Shown here piece by piece: positions 6,749 to 7,965 of a stretch of DNA of 7,965 nucleotides. Both the position numbers and the translations under genes were made by a program. Positions within the stretch are counted from its first letter, which is position 1; the number at the start of each line of letters is the position of its first letter. The notes under the pieces are model-generated. The model searched no databases and was not told where the DNA came from. It saw nothing but the letters and a program-made list of their open reading frames with translations. The stretch is taken from contig JAEYYS010000232.1 of NCBI GenBank assembly GCA_023428335.1, positions 1 through 7,965 on the forward strand. The letters are read 5' to 3'. Origin of the DNA: Verrucomicrobiota bacterium. Its GTDB lineage: Bacteria; Verrucomicrobiota; Verrucomicrobiia; Verrucomicrobiales; Verrucomicrobiaceae.

Positions 6749-7965
6749 GACACCTGCTGCTCGCCTGCCTGCTCCTGCCCGCCGCCCTCCAGGCGCGGCC
6801 GCTCAATGTGGTCTTCGTCCTGCTCGACAACGTCGGTCAGGAATGGTTCGGCTGCTACGGCGGCGAGGCCGGGGTGACGCCGGCGATCGACAAACTCGCC
6901 GCCAGCGGCGTGCGCGTCGAGCACTGCTACACCGCCCCGGTCTGCGGCCCCAGCCGCATCGTCGCGCTGACCGGACGCTACCCGCACACGACCGGCTTTC
7001 GCCTGCACCACGACGCCGCCCTGTACAGCGGCGGCGGCCTTGATCCGGAGCGCGAGATCGTCTTCGCCCGACCCTTTCAAAAAGCCGGATTCGTCACCGG
7101 TCTCGCCGGCAAGTGGCAGGTCAACCATCTCTACGACGAGCCCGACGCGCTCACCCGCCACGGTTTCGACGAGCACCTCGTCTGGCCCGGCAGTCTGGAT
7201 CGCGACAAGATGACGCCGGCGCAAACGGCCGCTTTCTGGGACGCCGTGCGCCGTGAGTCGGTGCCGGACACGGTCGCCTTCATCGAGCACATCGAAAGCC
7301 GCTACTGGGATCCGGTCTTCCTGCGCCAGGGCAAGCGCGAGCGCCAGGAGGGGCGTTTCGGACCCGATGTCGCCCAGGAGTTTGCCTTCGACTTCCTGCG
7401 CCGGCACCAGGACAAGCCGTTTTTGCTCTACCTGCCCATGGTGCTCACCCACGGCAACGCCTACCCGCACCCGGTGACGACCACGCCGCTCAACCGCGAC
7501 GAGAACCGGCCGCATGAGGCGATGTTTGCCGACATGCTGCGCTATGCCGACCAGCAGGTCGGTGCGCTGGTTGCCGAACTGGAAAGGTTGGGCCTGCGCG
7601 AAAACACCTGCCTCATCATCGCCAGCGACAACGGCACCGAGCGCAGTCTGTCGACCCGGCGCCACGGCCGCACGGTGCAGGGCGGCTTGTACCAGCTCAA
7701 TGAGGCGGGCGGCAGCGTCGCCCTGCTCGCCAACTGTCCCTCACGCATCCCCGGCGGGCGCGTGCTGCCGCTGGCTGATTTCACGGATCTGTATCCCACC
7801 TTCTGCGAACTGGCCGGCGTGCCGCTTGATCCGCGGCACAAGCCCGATGGGTGCTCGTTCGCGCGCTTCCTGACCGATGCCGCTTCGCTACCGCACCGCG
7901 ACTGGATCCTCAACGAGTATCATGAGACCCGGGTCGTGCGCGACACGCGCTACAAGCTGTACAAC
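6745..7965 (+). CDS. Secreted S1-family sulfatase, 3'-truncated by window end
   Basis: The frame is open for 407 codons to the window end with no stop. Family members hydrolyse sulfate esters, often on polysaccharides, using a formylglycine made from a Cys or Ser in C/S-x-P-x-R. That motif is intact here: Cys67-Gly-Pro-Ser-Arg71. A Sec signal peptide (MRH, hydrophobic 4-15, likely cut after ALQA) points to the periplasm or outside. Other landmarks are His236 in LTHGN, metal ligands Asp295-Asn296 in SDNGTE, DFTDLYPTFCELAG (345-358) and the C-terminal RVVRDTRYKLY (396-406), so only the last part is missing. Departures by hand alignment: LDN (27-29) instead of a DD pair, GKWQ (122-125) instead of GKWH, and Leu315 where the lysine of GGKG is expected. 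Activity or substrate may therefore be unusual. It overlaps the racemase stop by 4 nt (ATGA), so the two are translationally coupled. The subfamily is not assigned. Confidence 0.88.
   Translation, partial: MRHLLLACLLLPAALQARPLNVVFVLLDNVGQEWFGCYGGEAGVTPAIDKLAASGVRVEHCYTAPVCGPSRIVALTGRYPHTTGFRLHHDAALYSGGGLDPEREIVFARPFQKAGFVTGLAGKWQVNHLYDEPDALTRHGFDEHLVWPGSLDRDKMTPAQTAAFWDAVRRESVPDTVAFIEHIESRYWDPVFLRQGKRERQEGRFGPDVAQEFAFDFLRRHQDKPFLLYLPMVLTHGNAYPHPVTTTPLNRDENRPHEAMFADMLRYADQQVGALVAELERLGLRENTCLIIASDNGTERSLSTRRHGRTVQGGLYQLNEAGGSVALLANCPSRIPGGRVLPLADFTDLYPTFCELAGVPLDPRHKPDGCSFARFLTDAASLPHRDWILNEYHETRVVRDTRYKLYN

Noticed and set aside
6523..7665. 380-codon open frame on the - strand
   Set aside because: Antisense to the racemase and sulfatase genes, with low-complexity composition and no recognisable domain.

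Overview
The window is a GC-rich (roughly two-thirds G+C by eye), densely packed bacterial segment in which every gene reads on the + strand. It looks like the end of an assembled contig. Bases 8-23 are the Tn5/Nextera mosaic-end adapter, so the first gene is cut there and its apparent upstream start is artificial. The right edge cuts through a last gene with no stop codon. A secreted S1-type sulfatase, high GC and near absence of Shine-Dalgarno sequences fit the PVC group (Verrucomicrobiota or Planctomycetota). That assignment is an inference from gene content, not a demonstrated placement.

Layout. (1) 25-1065: C-terminal part of the catalytic subunit of acetolactate synthase (ilvB/ilvI). 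(2) 1116-1928: a beta-class N6-adenine/N4-cytosine DNA methyltransferase with no restriction enzyme beside it. (3) 1964-2509: the acetolactate synthase regulatory subunit (ilvN). (4) 2510-2604: a 95-nt gap with three predicted hairpins, two of them mutually exclusive. (5) 2605-3750: 6-phosphofructokinase with an uncommon Ala in a specificity position. (6) 3831-4850 and 4837-5853: plsX and fabH, overlapping by 14 nt. (7) 5948-6748 and 6745-7965+: an aspartate/glutamate-racemase-family protein with a lipoprotein-type signal, overlapping by ATGA a signal-peptide-bearing sulfatase with several unusual active-site residues.

How they work together. ilvB and ilvN form the first enzyme of branched-chain amino acid synthesis, and the methyltransferase sits between them. 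pfkA feeds glycolysis. plsX (acyl-ACP to acyl-phosphate for phospholipids) and fabH (first condensation of fatty-acid synthesis) are a classical lipid pair, here without rpmF upstream or fabD downstream. The racemase and sulfatase look like a separate two-gene unit acting in the cell envelope.

No tRNA, rRNA, CRISPR array or transposase was seen, and no gene-free stretch exceeds 100 bases. The most notable points are the adapter at the contig end, the methyltransferase inside the ilvBN unit, the envelope-targeted racemase coupled to a divergent sulfatase, and the structured leader before pfkA.
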